NCBI RefSeq assembly: GCF_002028455.1
Contig: NZ_MWUM01000014.1
Span: 62,001 to 126,000 of the forward strand
Source: Zoogloea sp. LCSB751
Lineage (GTDB): Bacteria > Pseudomonadota > Gammaproteobacteria > Burkholderiales > Rhodocyclaceae
Reading direction: 5' to 3'
Length of the DNA: 64,000 bases
Shown: positions 40,543 to 49,483 of the stretch, in pieces
How positions within the stretch are numbered: the first letter of the stretch is position 1
How the letters are laid out: each line of letters opens with the position of its first letter
Translations under genes and position numbers: made by a program
The notes under the pieces: generated by a model
Seen by the model: only the letters and a program-made list of their open reading frames with translations
Database searches by the model: none
Told to the model about the DNA's origin: nothing

Positions 40543-40869
40543 ATGAAATCACCCAAGACCCTACCGTGGCATGCCCGCAAGGCCGGCGTGTCCGTCGAAA
40601 GAGCAGAAGTATTGTGGCGCAAGGCGCTGCGCGAAGCCACCGCCGATACCGGCTGGGTTGGCACCTCCGAATTCTGGGGCGCCGCCGAAGGACGCTTTCT
40701 CGAGCTGCTGCAGGAAGAACAGAACACCCTCTGTACCCCGCACATGGAAACCTTCATGCGCACCCAGCACCGCATGGGCCTGCTGCCCCTGCTGGCCGCC
40801 GAACAAGTCTTTACCGCAATGTCTGCCAACTGGCAGCGGTTTTGCGACGAAATGCGCAAGGCAGCCTGA
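40543..40869 (+). CDS. Hypothetical protein, 108 aa
   Basis: The start follows AGGAGTAACAGCAAA. The protein is soluble and mostly helical, rich in Trp, Glu, Arg and Leu (VLWRKALREATADTGWVGTS, WQRFCDEMRKAA). No family is recognised. A clear intrinsic terminator follows, so it is its own transcription unit. Confidence 0.65.
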   Translation: MKSPKTLPWHARKAGVSVERAEVLWRKALREATADTGWVGTSEFWGAAEGRFLELLQEEQNTLCTPHMETFMRTQHRMGLLPLLAAEQVFTAMSANWQRFCDEMRKAA

Positions 40870-40940
40870 GCGCTGCCAAGCGGCCCCGTAGAGGCCGCGC
40901 CAACCGGGTTTTTCTCCCTCCTCTCCCTCGTGGAGATTGA

Positions 40941-40975
40941 CGGCGTCTGTCGAAAGGCAGACGCCGCTTTTTTTT
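40941..40975 (+). terminator. Rho-independent terminator
   Basis: Stem CGGCGTCTG / CAGACGCCG with an 8-base loop, then a run of eight Ts. It ends the transcript of the 108-aa gene. Confidence 0.9.
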
Positions 40976-40995
40976 ACAGCTTCCCCGGGCCCGAG

Positions 40996-41017
40996 GGACG
41001 GGCGAATTCATTCGTCC
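40996..41017. repeat. REP-like palindrome
   Basis: GGACGGGCGAATTCATTCGT and following CC, the dispersed element with changed ends (GGACG/CGTCC). It lies just after the terminator. Confidence 0.6.
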
Positions 41018-41080
41018 ATCAACCACCACCCCCTCTCTCCGCCGGGCGTGGCCGGTCGAAAGCCTGCCGCGGGCTGCTGC

Positions 41081-41086
41081 TATAAT
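41081..41086 (+). promoter_or_regulatory. Probable -10 element of the yajC-secDF operon
   Basis: TATAAT, 34 bases before the yajC GTG. The -35 region is weak (TCGAAA-like), so this is only a likely sigma-70 promoter. Confidence 0.45.
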
Positions 41087-41119
41087 CCGACGCTTTGCAT
41101 CTGCCCACCGGAGTTTAAT

Positions 41120-41452
41120 GTGCTGATTTCCAACGCCTTTGCCCAAGCCGCACCGGCCGCCGGACAAGACCCCCTGTCCAGCATCACCGGCGTTCTGCCG
41201 CTGATCTTCATGTTCGCAGTGCTGTGGTTCCTGATGATTCGCCCGCAAATGAAGCGCGCCAAGGAACATAAGGCCCTGCTCGAAGGTCTGCAGAAGAACG
41301 ACGAAGTCCTGACCCAGGGCGGCATCGTCGGCAAAGTCGTGGCGCTCGCCGACGCCTACGTCACCGTCGAGGTCGCTGCCAACACCCAGATCGTCGTGCA
41401 GAAGGGCGCCATCAGCGCCGTGCTGCCGAAGGGCACCCTGAAGTCGATCTGA
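41120..41452 (+). CDS. yajC: Preprotein translocase subunit YajC
   Basis: 110 residues from a GTG. A single membrane helix (VLPLIFMFAVLWFLMIRPQMKR) with the typical RPQ motif is followed by a small beta domain (VLTQGGIVGKVVAL). It is part of the SecDF-YajC complex of the inner membrane. secD follows after 77 bases. The usual queA-tgt genes upstream are absent here. Confidence 0.93.
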   Translation: MLISNAFAQAAPAAGQDPLSSITGVLPLIFMFAVLWFLMIRPQMKRAKEHKALLEGLQKNDEVLTQGGIVGKVVALADAYVTVEVAANTQIVVQKGAISAVLPKGTLKSI

Positions 41453-41529
41453 TCCGGCCGACGGCCGGGGCCCCGCTCCGGCCACGCCGTCGTTCCGCTG
41501 CGCCTGTCATCCACCCTTTCCGCCTGACC

Positions 41530-43389
41530 ATGAACCGCTACCCCCTCTGGAAAAACCTCCTCATCGGCCTCGTGCTGCTGTGGGGTCTGATCTACACCCT
41601 GCCGAATTTCTACGGCGAGGTGCCCGCCGTCCAGGTGTCCAGCGGCAAGGCCACCCTCAAGCTGGACACCGGCGCCACCCTCAAACGCGTGGAAGAGAGC
41701 CTTGCGGCATCCGGGCTCCAGCACGACGGCCTGTTTGCCGACCTCAACAGCGTGCGCATCCGCTTCCATGACACCGACACCCAGCTGAAGGCCAAGGACG
41801 CCGTCGAAAAGGCCTTCAACCCCGACGCAACCGATCCGTCCTACGTGGTCGCCCTCAACCTCCTGTCGGCCAGCCCCCAGTGGCTCACCAGCATCCACGC
41901 ACTGCCCATGTACCTGGGCCTCGACCTGCGCGGCGGCGTGCACTTCCTGCTGCAGGTGGACATGAAGGGTGCGGTCACCAAGCGGCTCGATGCCACCACC
42001 GGCGACCTGCGCACCCTGCTGCGCGACAAGAACGTCCGCCACACCGGCATCAGCCGCGAAGGCCAGAACGTCGTCGTGCGCTTCCGCGATGTCGAGAACC
42101 AATCCCGCGCCAAGGCCGTGATCACCGCCAACACCAACGACCTGCAACTGGTCGAGGGCCAGGACGGTGCCGACTTCAAGCTCACCGCCAACCTCACCCC
42201 GCTGGCCCAGAAGACCATCCAGGAATTCGCGATCAAGCAGAACATCAGCACCCTGCACAACCGGATCAACGAGCTGGGCGTCGCCGAGCCGATCATCCAG
42301 CAGCAGGGCCTCGACCGTATCGTGGTCCAGTTGCCCGGCGTCCAGGACGTGGCCAAGGCGAAGGACATCCTCGGCCGCACCGCGACCCTCGAGATCCGCA
42401 TGGTGGACGACACCCCCGGCGCCCTCGAAGCCGCGCTCAACGGCACCGTGCCGGCCGGCACCGAGCTCTACAATGAGCGCGGCGGCCGACCGCTGCTGGT
42501 CAAGAAGCAGGTCGTGCTGACCGGCGAGCGCCTCACCGACGCCCAGCCCGGCTTCGACGGCCAGACCCACGAAGCCGCGGTGCACCTCACGCTGGACGCC
42601 GCTGGCGCACGCATCTTCAAGGACGTGACCCGCGAGAACGTCAACAAGCGCATGGCCATCCTGCTCATCGAAAAGGGCAAGGGCGAAGTCGTCACCGCAC
42701 CGGTCATCCGCGCCGAGATCGGCGGCGGCCGCGTGCAGATTTCCGGCCGCATGACCTCCGAAGAAGCCACCGACACCGCCCTGCTGCTGCGTGCCGGCTC
42801 CCTGGCCGCCCCGATGGAAATCATCGAGGAACGCACCATCGGCCCGAGCCTCGGCGCCGACAACATCAGCAAGGGCTTCCACTCCACCCTGTGGGGCTTC
42901 ATCGCCATCGCCGTCTTCATGTGCCTTTACTACATGCTGTTCGGCTTCGTGTCGGTGATCGCCCTGGCCTCCAACCTACTCCTGCTGGTGGCCCTGCTGT
43001 CCCTGCTGCAAGCCACGCTGACCCTGCCCGGCATCGCCGCCATCGCCCTCACCCTGGGTATGGCCATCGACGCCAACGTGCTGATCAACGAGCGCATCCG
43101 CGAGGAACTGCGCAACGGCTCCAGCCCGCAGGCGGCCATCCATGCCGGCTACGACCGCGCCTTCGACACCATTCTCGACTCCAACGTCACCACCCTCATC
43201 GCCGGTATCGCGCTGCTCGTCTTCGGCTCCGGCCCGGTGCGCGGCTTCGCGGTGGTGCACTGCCTGGGCATCCTGACCTCCATGTTCAGCGCCATCCTGG
43301 TCTCCCGCGGCCTGGTGAACCTGATCTACGGCAAGAAGCGCAAGCTCGAGAAACTGGCCATCGGCCAGGTCTGGAAGCCGGGCGTCTGA
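41530..43389 (+). CDS. secD: Protein translocase subunit SecD
   Basis: 619 residues. First helix at ~8-27, the periplasmic P1 region with LGLDLRGGVHFLLQVDM, then five helices in the last 170 residues with GMAIDANVLINERIREELR. With SecF it uses proton motive force to help export late in translocation. Confidence 0.96.
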   Translation: MNRYPLWKNLLIGLVLLWGLIYTLPNFYGEVPAVQVSSGKATLKLDTGATLKRVEESLAASGLQHDGLFADLNSVRIRFHDTDTQLKAKDAVEKAFNPDATDPSYVVALNLLSASPQWLTSIHALPMYLGLDLRGGVHFLLQVDMKGAVTKRLDATTGDLRTLLRDKNVRHTGISREGQNVVVRFRDVENQSRAKAVITANTNDLQLVEGQDGADFKLTANLTPLAQKTIQEFAIKQNISTLHNRINELGVAEPIIQQQGLDRIVVQLPGVQDVAKAKDILGRTATLEIRMVDDTPGALEAALNGTVPAGTELYNERGGRPLLVKKQVVLTGERLTDAQPGFDGQTHEAAVHLTLDAAGARIFKDVTRENVNKRMAILLIEKGKGEVVTAPVIRAEIGGGRVQISGRMTSEEATDTALLLRAGSLAAPMEIIEERTIGPSLGADNISKGFHSTLWGFIAIAVFMCLYYMLFGFVSVIALASNLLLLVALLSLLQATLTLPGIAAIALTLGMAIDANVLINERIREELRNGSSPQAAIHAGYDRAFDTILDSNVTTLIAGIALLVFGSGPVRGFAVVHCLGILTSMFSAILVSRGLVNLIYGKKRKLEKLAIGQVWKPGV

Positions 43390-43419
43390 CGCGTACAGAA
43401 CACGAAACGGACACGCAAA

Positions 43420-44352
43420 ATGGAATTCTTCCGGATCCACAAAGACATCCCCTTCATGAAGCACGCGCTGGTGTTCAACGTGATTTCGTTGGTCACCTTC
43501 CTGCTGGCGGTGTTCTTCCTCGCCACCAAGGGCCTGCACTTCAGTGTCGAATTCACCGGCGGCACGCTGATGGAAGTCAGCTACAGCGAACCGCCGGCCC
43601 TCGAAAAGCTGCGTGACGCCCTGGCCAAAGAGGGCTACCAGGACGCCCAGGTGCAGAACTTCGGCAGCTCGCGCGACGTTCTGATCCGCCTGCCCAACCG
43701 GGATGGCGCGGAAACCGGCAAGGTCAGCGAGAAGGTCATCGCCAGCCTCGGCGCCATCGAAGGCCCCAAGCCTGAATTGCGCCGCGTGGAGTTCGTCGGC
43801 CCGCAGGTCGGCAAGGAGCTCGCCTCCGACGGCGCCATGGCCCTGCTGCTGGTGATCGGCGGCATCGTGGTGTACCTGGCGATGCGCTTCGAATGGCGCT
43901 TCGCCGTCTCGGCCATCATCGCCAACCTGCACGACGTGATCATCATCCTGGGCTTCTTCGCCCTGTTCCAGTGGGAGTTCTCGCTGCCCGTGCTGGCCGC
44001 CACCCTCGCGGTGCTCGGCTACTCGGTGAATGAATCGGTGGTGGTCTTCGACCGTGTCCGCGAAACCTTCAAGAAGAAGCGCGGCCTCACCACCCCGCAG
44101 GTCCTCGACCACGCCATCACCAGCACCATCAGCCGGACCATCATCACCCACGGCTCCACGCAGATCATGGTGCTGTCGATGCTGGTCTTCGGCGGCGAGA
44201 CCCTGTTCTACTTCTCCCTCGCCCTCACCATCGGCATCTGCTTCGGCATCTACTCCTCGGTGCTGGTCGCCAGCCCGCTGGTCATGTGGCTCGGCGTGTC
44301 CCGCGAGCAGTTCATGCAACCCAAGAAGGAAAAGCAGGAAGCCGTGGTCTGA
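43420..44352 (+). CDS. secF: Protein translocase subunit SecF
   Basis: 310 residues, six membrane helices. The SecF signature FTGGTLMEV and the late VLGYSVNESVVVFDRVRE are present. It starts 30 bases after secD and partners it. Five bases later the phosphopantetheinyl transferase starts, so that gene probably shares the message. Confidence 0.96.
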   Translation: MEFFRIHKDIPFMKHALVFNVISLVTFLLAVFFLATKGLHFSVEFTGGTLMEVSYSEPPALEKLRDALAKEGYQDAQVQNFGSSRDVLIRLPNRDGAETGKVSEKVIASLGAIEGPKPELRRVEFVGPQVGKELASDGAMALLLVIGGIVVYLAMRFEWRFAVSAIIANLHDVIIILGFFALFQWEFSLPVLAATLAVLGYSVNESVVVFDRVRETFKKKRGLTTPQVLDHAITSTISRTIITHGSTQIMVLSMLVFGGETLFYFSLALTIGICFGIYSSVLVASPLVMWLGVSREQFMQPKKEKQEAVV

Positions 44353-44357
44353 CCACC

Positions 44358-45035
44358 GTGGATCCAGCCGTCACCCTCTGGGTGCTGGAACTGGACAGCC
44401 CCACCCAAGACTGCGCCCGTGCCTGGTCCCTGCTCGATGCGGGGGAGCAGGCACGGGCGCAGCGCTTTATGCGGGAGCGCGACCGGACACGCTTCATCCG
44501 GCGCCGCGCCGCGCTGCGCGAGATCCTCGCGCAGCACACGGGGCTACCGCCCCAAGCCTTGCGCTTCACCCATAATCCCTTCGACCGCCCCTCCCTGGCC
44601 GGCCTCGACCTCGACTTCAACACATCCCACAGCGACGGCCTCGCCGTCGTCGCCGTCACCCGCCACGGACGCGTCGGCATCGACATAGAACGCCGGCTGG
44701 ACAAGGAACTGGATCCCGCCATCCTCCAACCACACCTCACCCCCGCCACCTACGCGGCATTGCTGAAGCAAGCCCCCTCCCAGCGCAAGCACACCTTCTA
44801 CGACTGGTGGACCCGCGTGGAAGCCTTGGCCAAAGCCCGCGGCACCGGCATCGTCATGCAAGCGCCACCGCCGCTCGACGGCCGCCCCAACGATACCCGT
44901 CCTCGCGTACTCCCCGACGACACAGGCCACATGCAAACCTGGCACCCAGCGCGCCTCACGCTCTTCCACCACCACGCCGCAACCCTGGTCGTCTCCGGCG
45001 CCCCTCGCCCACTCCACATCCAACGCCACCCGTAA
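44358..45035 (+). CDS. 4'-phosphopantetheinyl transferase (Sfp/Gsp class)
   Basis: 225 residues from a GTG. FNTSHSDGLAVVAV and VGIDIERRLD are the Mg/CoA-binding motif, and FYDWWTRVEALAKARGTGI matches WxxKEAxxKAxGxG with the first Lys replaced by Val. It loads carrier proteins (ACP, PKS or NRPS carriers) with the CoA arm. No carrier or synthase gene is nearby, so the target is unknown. Confidence 0.85.
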   Translation: MDPAVTLWVLELDSPTQDCARAWSLLDAGEQARAQRFMRERDRTRFIRRRAALREILAQHTGLPPQALRFTHNPFDRPSLAGLDLDFNTSHSDGLAVVAVTRHGRVGIDIERRLDKELDPAILQPHLTPATYAALLKQAPSQRKHTFYDWWTRVEALAKARGTGIVMQAPPPLDGRPNDTRPRVLPDDTGHMQTWHPARLTLFHHHAATLVVSGAPRPLHIQRHP

Positions 45036-45062
45036 GAAAGCACGCCCGCACCGACGGCAGCG

Positions 45063-46484
45063 TCACTCTCCATTCACCACTTTGACGCGGCCGTCCGTTT
45101 CGCGGGTGAGGCGTTCGGCCAGGGCGTGGCGGGCGGAGGATTCGCCGTGGATCAGGCGGACCTCGGCGGGCAGGCTCGGCATGCGGGTAATGAAACGCAC
45201 CAGATCGTTCTGGTCTGCGTGGGCGGAATAACCTGACAGGGTGTGGATGCCGGCGCGGATCTCCACGCGCTCGTCGTCGATGTCCACATAGCCGCCGCGC
45301 GGGCCGTAGGTCTGGATCGCGTGGCCCGGGGTACCGCGGGCCTGGTAGCCGACGAACAGCACATCGTGGCGCGGGTCGTGCAGCATCGCCTTCAGGTAAT
45401 TCATCACCCGGCCGCCGGCGCACATACCGCTGGCGGCAATCACCACCGCCGGCTCGCCGCTGCGGGCCAGGCGGCGCACGGTGGCCTCGTGCCCGGCGTG
45501 ATCCTCAATCCCCTGCAACTGCTCAAAAGCCAGCGGCTTGCGACCGGCGCGCACGCGGGCCAGCCCCTCCTCGTCCCAGAACGGCTGCAACTCGCCGTAC
45601 AGCCGCGTGAAGCGCCCGGCCAGCGGCGAATCCAGATAAAACGGCAAGGTCGCCCAGCTTTCGGCATGGGGCCCCGGCTCCCGCCGTTGCCGGAACAAGA
45701 TGTCCTCGAACTCGTAGAGCAGCTCCTGCGTGCGGCCGATGCTGAAAGCCGGCACGATCACCGTACCGCCGTTGTCCAACGCCTTCTCCACCACCGCCTG
45801 CAGCTGCCGGCGCCGGTCGTGGCGGTTCTCATGGATCTTGTCGCCATAAGTGCTCTCCAGCACCACCACATCCGCCGCCTCCGGCGAACGCGGCGCCGGC
45901 AGCAGCGGTGTGTAAGGCGCCCCCAGATCGCCGGAAAACACCACCCGCCGCACCTCACCGCCGGCCCGCGTAACCTCCACCTCCACATAAGCCGAACCGA
46001 GGATATGCCCGGCCCGCTGCAGGCGAATCCGGCAGCCCGCGCCCTTCGTCCCGTTTCCATCGAAAACCCGGTACCAGGTATTCCACTTGAGCGGGCGGAT
46101 ACGCGTCTCCACCATTTCCAGATAACGCTCCACCAACCGCGCATCGCGGCTCACCCCGAACGCAAAAGCATCCGCCAGCACCACCGGCAACAGCCTGGCC
46201 GACGGCTCGCTGCACAGGATCAAGCCCTTGAAACCCGCCGCCAGCAACCACGGAATCCGCCCCACGTGATCGATATGCACATGGGTCACCACCAGTGCCC
46301 GCACCGCCTCCAGCGGAAAGCCGATTTCCAGCCGATCCTGCGCCGACTGCCCGTCCGGCGCCGTCTCCGCCCCCTGAAACAGACCGCAGTCGATCAACAG
46401 ACTGTTGAGATCATCGATAAAGAACTGGTGACAAGACCCCGTCACCCCGTCGAACGCGCCGTGATGAATGATATTTGCATGCAT
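45063..46484 (-). CDS. Beta-CASP metallo-beta-lactamase fold RNA hydrolase
   Basis: 473 residues. THVHIDHVGRIPWLL is the HxHxDH zinc motif; AGHILGSAYVEVE, FSGDLG, LESTYGDK, IAASGMCAGGRVMNYL and GYSAHADQNDL are the later MBL and beta-CASP motifs, as in archaeal/bacterial CPSF-like ribonucleases. It likely cleaves RNA. An alternative ATG at 46493 adds three residues. It is convergent with the PPTase gene. Confidence 0.87.
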   Translation of the reverse strand: MHANIIHHGAFDGVTGSCHQFFIDDLNSLLIDCGLFQGAETAPDGQSAQDRLEIGFPLEAVRALVVTHVHIDHVGRIPWLLAAGFKGLILCSEPSARLLPVVLADAFAFGVSRDARLVERYLEMVETRIRPLKWNTWYRVFDGNGTKGAGCRIRLQRAGHILGSAYVEVEVTRAGGEVRRVVFSGDLGAPYTPLLPAPRSPEAADVVVLESTYGDKIHENRHDRRRQLQAVVEKALDNGGTVIVPAFSIGRTQELLYEFEDILFRQRREPGPHAESWATLPFYLDSPLAGRFTRLYGELQPFWDEEGLARVRAGRKPLAFEQLQGIEDHAGHEATVRRLARSGEPAVVIAASGMCAGGRVMNYLKAMLHDPRHDVLFVGYQARGTPGHAIQTYGPRGGYVDIDDERVEIRAGIHTLSGYSAHADQNDLVRFITRMPSLPAEVRLIHGESSARHALAERLTRETDGRVKVVNGE

Positions 46485-46647
46485 GGCACGCACATTACAG
46501 AACGCACGGGCAACGCTATTGACATAAATCAGTTCTCCTCAATCAAGGCTTGAGGCTGTCGGATATTTTTACACCCACATTCTCATTACGCTTGAGTAAT
46601 CAAAAAAAACCCATTTAAATCATCAACCTGAAAACAAAGCCCAGATC

Positions 46648-46663
46648 TGGCCTGTAAATTGCA
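46648..46663 (+). promoter_or_regulatory. Sigma-54-type -24/-12 promoter of the PEP-CTERM gene
   Basis: TGGCCTGTAAATTGCA fits TGGCACGN4TTGCW with correct GG-to-GC spacing and two mismatches. Transcription would start near 46674, giving a ~100-base leader. PEP-CTERM genes in related bacteria are known to depend on RpoN with the PrsK/PrsR pair. Confidence 0.6.
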
Positions 46664-46775
46664 AAGAGAAAACCGAGCACGACAAGCAAGAACAATCACA
46701 AGAAGTCAGGCCAGCCCCCACTTGAGCAGACGAACCGATGCATGCCCCATGCATCACATCCATTCTGGAGACATC

Positions 46776-47510
46776 ATGAAAACGATCAAGTCCCTTTGCC
46801 TCGGCGCCGCCATTTCCCTCGGTATGGCCGCCAGCGCCTACGCTGCCCCCACGACCTACTACGGTGTTGACCTCAACACCGGCAGCGTCGTCCCGGCCGG
46901 CGGCAACGCTCAAACCGCCCGCAACAGCTTCCTGGGCAGCCTGAGCAACGTCAGCAACGAAGACTTCAGCAGCTTTGCCGTCGGCACCGCCACCCCGCTG
47001 AGCCTGTCCTTCACCGGCTCCAGCGGCACCCTGTCGGCCACCATGTCCTCCACCGGGGGCTCGGTCATCGTCACCAACGCCGATCCGGTCGGCCAGTTCT
47101 CGACCTCGCCCAGCCAGCATCTGGATGCCGGCTTCGGCTCCACCCTGAACATCGACTTCTCGGCCACCCCGATTGCCGCCTTCGGCTTCTACGGCACCGA
47201 CATCTCCGACAGCGGCGGCGACCTCGTCGTCACGCTGGTCAACACCAACGGCACCAGCTTCACCTACAACGTCATCCAGAACAACAGCGTCAATAACAAC
47301 AACGTGCTGTTCTGGGGCTTCATCGACTCCGGCGCCAACTACACCAGCGTGTCCATCCGCAACACCTCCAGCTCCGACCGCTTCGGCTTCGACGACATGG
47401 TCATCGGCGACACGCAACAGATCGTCAACCGCGTGCCGGAACCCACCTCCTTCGCCCTCATCGGCCTGGGTCTCCTGGGTCTGGGCGCCGCTCGCCGCCG
47501 CAAGGCCTGA
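46776..47510 (+). CDS. PEP-CTERM sorting-domain protein
   Basis: 244 residues. Signal peptide to ~23 (SAYA), then a Ser/Thr/Asn-rich beta domain, then the sorting tail RVPEPTSFALIGLGLLGLG and RRRKA, i.e. the VPEP motif, a membrane helix and a basic end. Exosortase (XrtA) cuts at this tail and exports the protein to the surface, usually together with an exopolysaccharide. The exosortase is not in the window. Ribosome binding site GGAGA precedes the ATG. Confidence 0.92.
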   Translation: MKTIKSLCLGAAISLGMAASAYAAPTTYYGVDLNTGSVVPAGGNAQTARNSFLGSLSNVSNEDFSSFAVGTATPLSLSFTGSSGTLSATMSSTGGSVIVTNADPVGQFSTSPSQHLDAGFGSTLNIDFSATPIAAFGFYGTDISDSGGDLVVTLVNTNGTSFTYNVIQNNSVNNNNVLFWGFIDSGANYTSVSIRNTSSSDRFGFDDMVIGDTQQIVNRVPEPTSFALIGLGLLGLGAARRRKA

Positions 47511-47534
47511 GCCGTACCTCCGCAATAAAAAAGA

Positions 47535-47558
47535 CCCGGCAGTCGCCGGGTTTTTTTT
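47535..47558 (+). terminator. Rho-independent terminator of the PEP-CTERM gene
   Basis: CCCGGC-AGTC-GCCGGG then eight Ts, 24 bases after the stop. Confidence 0.93.
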
Positions 47559-47687
47559 CGACTTCCCATCGCCGCCCCGCTGGCCGACAAAGCCTCAACC
47601 CCACATTTGCTTGCATTTCGTAACCGCCCGGAACGGCGACTTGCGAAAAAATCTCCAGCAGCCCACACACATGCAAAGGAGATGCAA

Positions 47688-48458
47688 ATGAGCGATGCAC
47701 ACGAGAAACAGGGTGTCACCGACACCGTCATCACGGAAACCCTGACCAAGTCGTGGGGCACCCAGACCCTCCAATACACCCAGGACGCAGGCGACGCCAC
47801 GCTGTACCACATCACGTCGGAAACCAAGACCGTCGCCACCCCCAGCACCACCGACAGCGACGGAGATATCCACGGCTACACCTTCACCATCGCCGCCGGC
47901 GCGGTAACCCAGATCCAGCGCATCCATATCACCACCGACGACGACAGCAACGGCGTAACCGAAACCCACAGCCGGGACGTCCAGCCCGGCCAGAGCTTCA
48001 CCATCAATGCCGACGGCACCATCACCGAGACCATCCTGTCCGGCAGCGCCATCAAGACCATCCAGTTCGTCGCCGACAGCAGCACCGGCCTGTACGCCAT
48101 CGCCGCCGAAACCACCACCTACATCCAGACCGGCAGCGCCACCACCCTGCTCAACGTCCAGCCCTTCGACCGCGACATCTTCATCTTCGACGACACCGGC
48201 GCCATCACCCAGGTCGAAGCCGTCCGGCCCGATGACCGCAGCACGCCCCTCAAGACCTCGGTCAACACAAGCTTCACCCAGCTCGAAACCGGCTACGTCC
48301 TCGAAACCATCACCAAAGGCAACAAAAGCTACTTCGAGATCTACCACGACGGCAACGGCGACGGCACCTACACCAGCGTCGCCCACGGCACCGGCACCAC
48401 CGTCGACCTCGTCGGCCTCAAAACCCAAATCGACGCAACAATCGACGCCCTGACCTGA
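47688..48458 (+). CDS. Acidic Thr-rich hypothetical protein with EF-hand-like loops
   Basis: 256 residues; the start follows AAGGAGATGCAA (the ATG at 47682 is an alternative). It is very rich in Thr, Ile and Asp, with no signal peptide and no membrane helix. DGNGDGTYTSV near 229 fits an EF-hand/dockerin calcium loop, and DSDGDIHG and DDDSNG are similar. The order and composition suggest a beta-rich protein secreted by another route (for example type I), but no family is recognised. Confidence 0.6.
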   Translation: MSDAHEKQGVTDTVITETLTKSWGTQTLQYTQDAGDATLYHITSETKTVATPSTTDSDGDIHGYTFTIAAGAVTQIQRIHITTDDDSNGVTETHSRDVQPGQSFTINADGTITETILSGSAIKTIQFVADSSTGLYAIAAETTTYIQTGSATTLLNVQPFDRDIFIFDDTGAITQVEAVRPDDRSTPLKTSVNTSFTQLETGYVLETITKGNKSYFEIYHDGNGDGTYTSVAHGTGTTVDLVGLKTQIDATIDALT

Positions 48459-48485
48459 CTCCCCCACCCGCCCCCACAACCTGCC

Positions 48486-48669
48486 CCGTTGGGGCGAATT
48501 CATTCGCCCACGGAGATGGATCAACGTACGAAGGTGGACCGGCGTACGAAGGGCGAATGAACTCGCCCCTACGACCCAGCCCCTGTGGGGGCGAATTCAT
48601 TCGCCCGCGGAGGTGAATCAACGTACGAAGGTGGACCGGCGTGCGGAGGGCGAATGATTCGCCCCTACG
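48486..48669. repeat. Two tandem BIME units (REP pairs with conserved spacer)
   Basis: Two ~80-90-bp copies in tandem. Each has GTTGGGGCGAATTCATTCGC or similar, a ~45-base spacer holding ATCAACGTACGAAGGTGGAC and CCGGCGT, then the reverse REP arm ending in CGCCCCTACG. The right end supplies the TAG stop of the minus-strand EAL gene. Confidence 0.85.
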
Positions 48670-49483
48670 CAGCCTGCTCTTTCAGCCACGCTTTCACCTT
48701 ACCGGCCGGCATGGGGCGGGCGATGGCAAAGCCTTGAGCGGTTTCGCAGCCCAGGCGGGTCAATTGGGCCACGTGGTTGAGCGTTTCTGCGCCTGTGGCA
48801 ACCACCGGCCAACGGAACGCATCCGCCAGGGCCAGGGTGCTCCGCACAATCGCGCGGTCATCCGGATAATCCAGCATGCGGCCCACAAAGCGACGGTCGA
48901 TCTTCAAGCGCACCGGCGGCAAACCGCTCAAATAGGTAAAACGCGCAAAACTCGTCCCAAAGCCATCGATGGCAAAGCGCACCCCCCGCTCCATGCACGC
49001 CTGCATCTGCCCCAGCAACGCCGGCATGTTCTCGGTCAGGGCCCGCTCCCGCACCTCCAGCTCCAGATCCGCCGCCAACACATCGGGATAGGCATCGATC
49101 AATGCCCCGATATATGCACACAAATTGCGGCGCTGGAGCAACTGCGCCGAAATGTTCACGCTGATCCGCACCGGCAGCCCCTCCGCCCGCCAAGCCGCCA
49201 TCTGGCGCACCGCCTCATGCAGCACCCACAAATCAACCTTCTCCGCCGCGGCCGCATCGTCCAGCACCGCGCGGAAATCCTGCGGCAGCAGAATCCCCCG
49301 CCTGGGATGCCGCCAGCGCAGCAACGCCTCCAGCCCAGTTGCCCGCTGCTCGCGCAAACCCAGCTGCGGCTGGAAAAACAAACAGAATTCCCCGCGTGCA
49401 AAGCGCTCGAAAAGCGCCTCGGCCCGCCGCGCCGTCGACAGGTTCAACAGCGAATCCGGATTGTCACATTCGAAAATCGGCAT
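48665..49483 (-). CDS. EAL-domain protein with degenerate active site
   Basis: 272 residues from the ATG at 49483. The fold is EAL (GLEALLRWRHPRRGILLPQDF) but key sites are lost: the DDFG motif is IDGFGTSF and AEGVET is ATGAET. Catalysis on c-di-GMP is therefore doubtful; binding or a protein-interaction role is possible. It overlaps the paralogous EAL gene by 20 bases and is the third gene of the XRE operon. Confidence 0.85.
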   Translation of the reverse strand: MPIFECDNPDSLLNLSTARRAEALFERFARGEFCLFFQPQLGLREQRATGLEALLRWRHPRRGILLPQDFRAVLDDAAAAEKVDLWVLHEAVRQMAAWRAEGLPVRISVNISAQLLQRRNLCAYIGALIDAYPDVLAADLELEVRERALTENMPALLGQMQACMERGVRFAIDGFGTSFARFTYLSGLPPVRLKIDRRFVGRMLDYPDDRAIVRSTLALADAFRWPVVATGAETLNHVAQLTRLGCETAQGFAIARPMPAGKVKAWLKEQAA

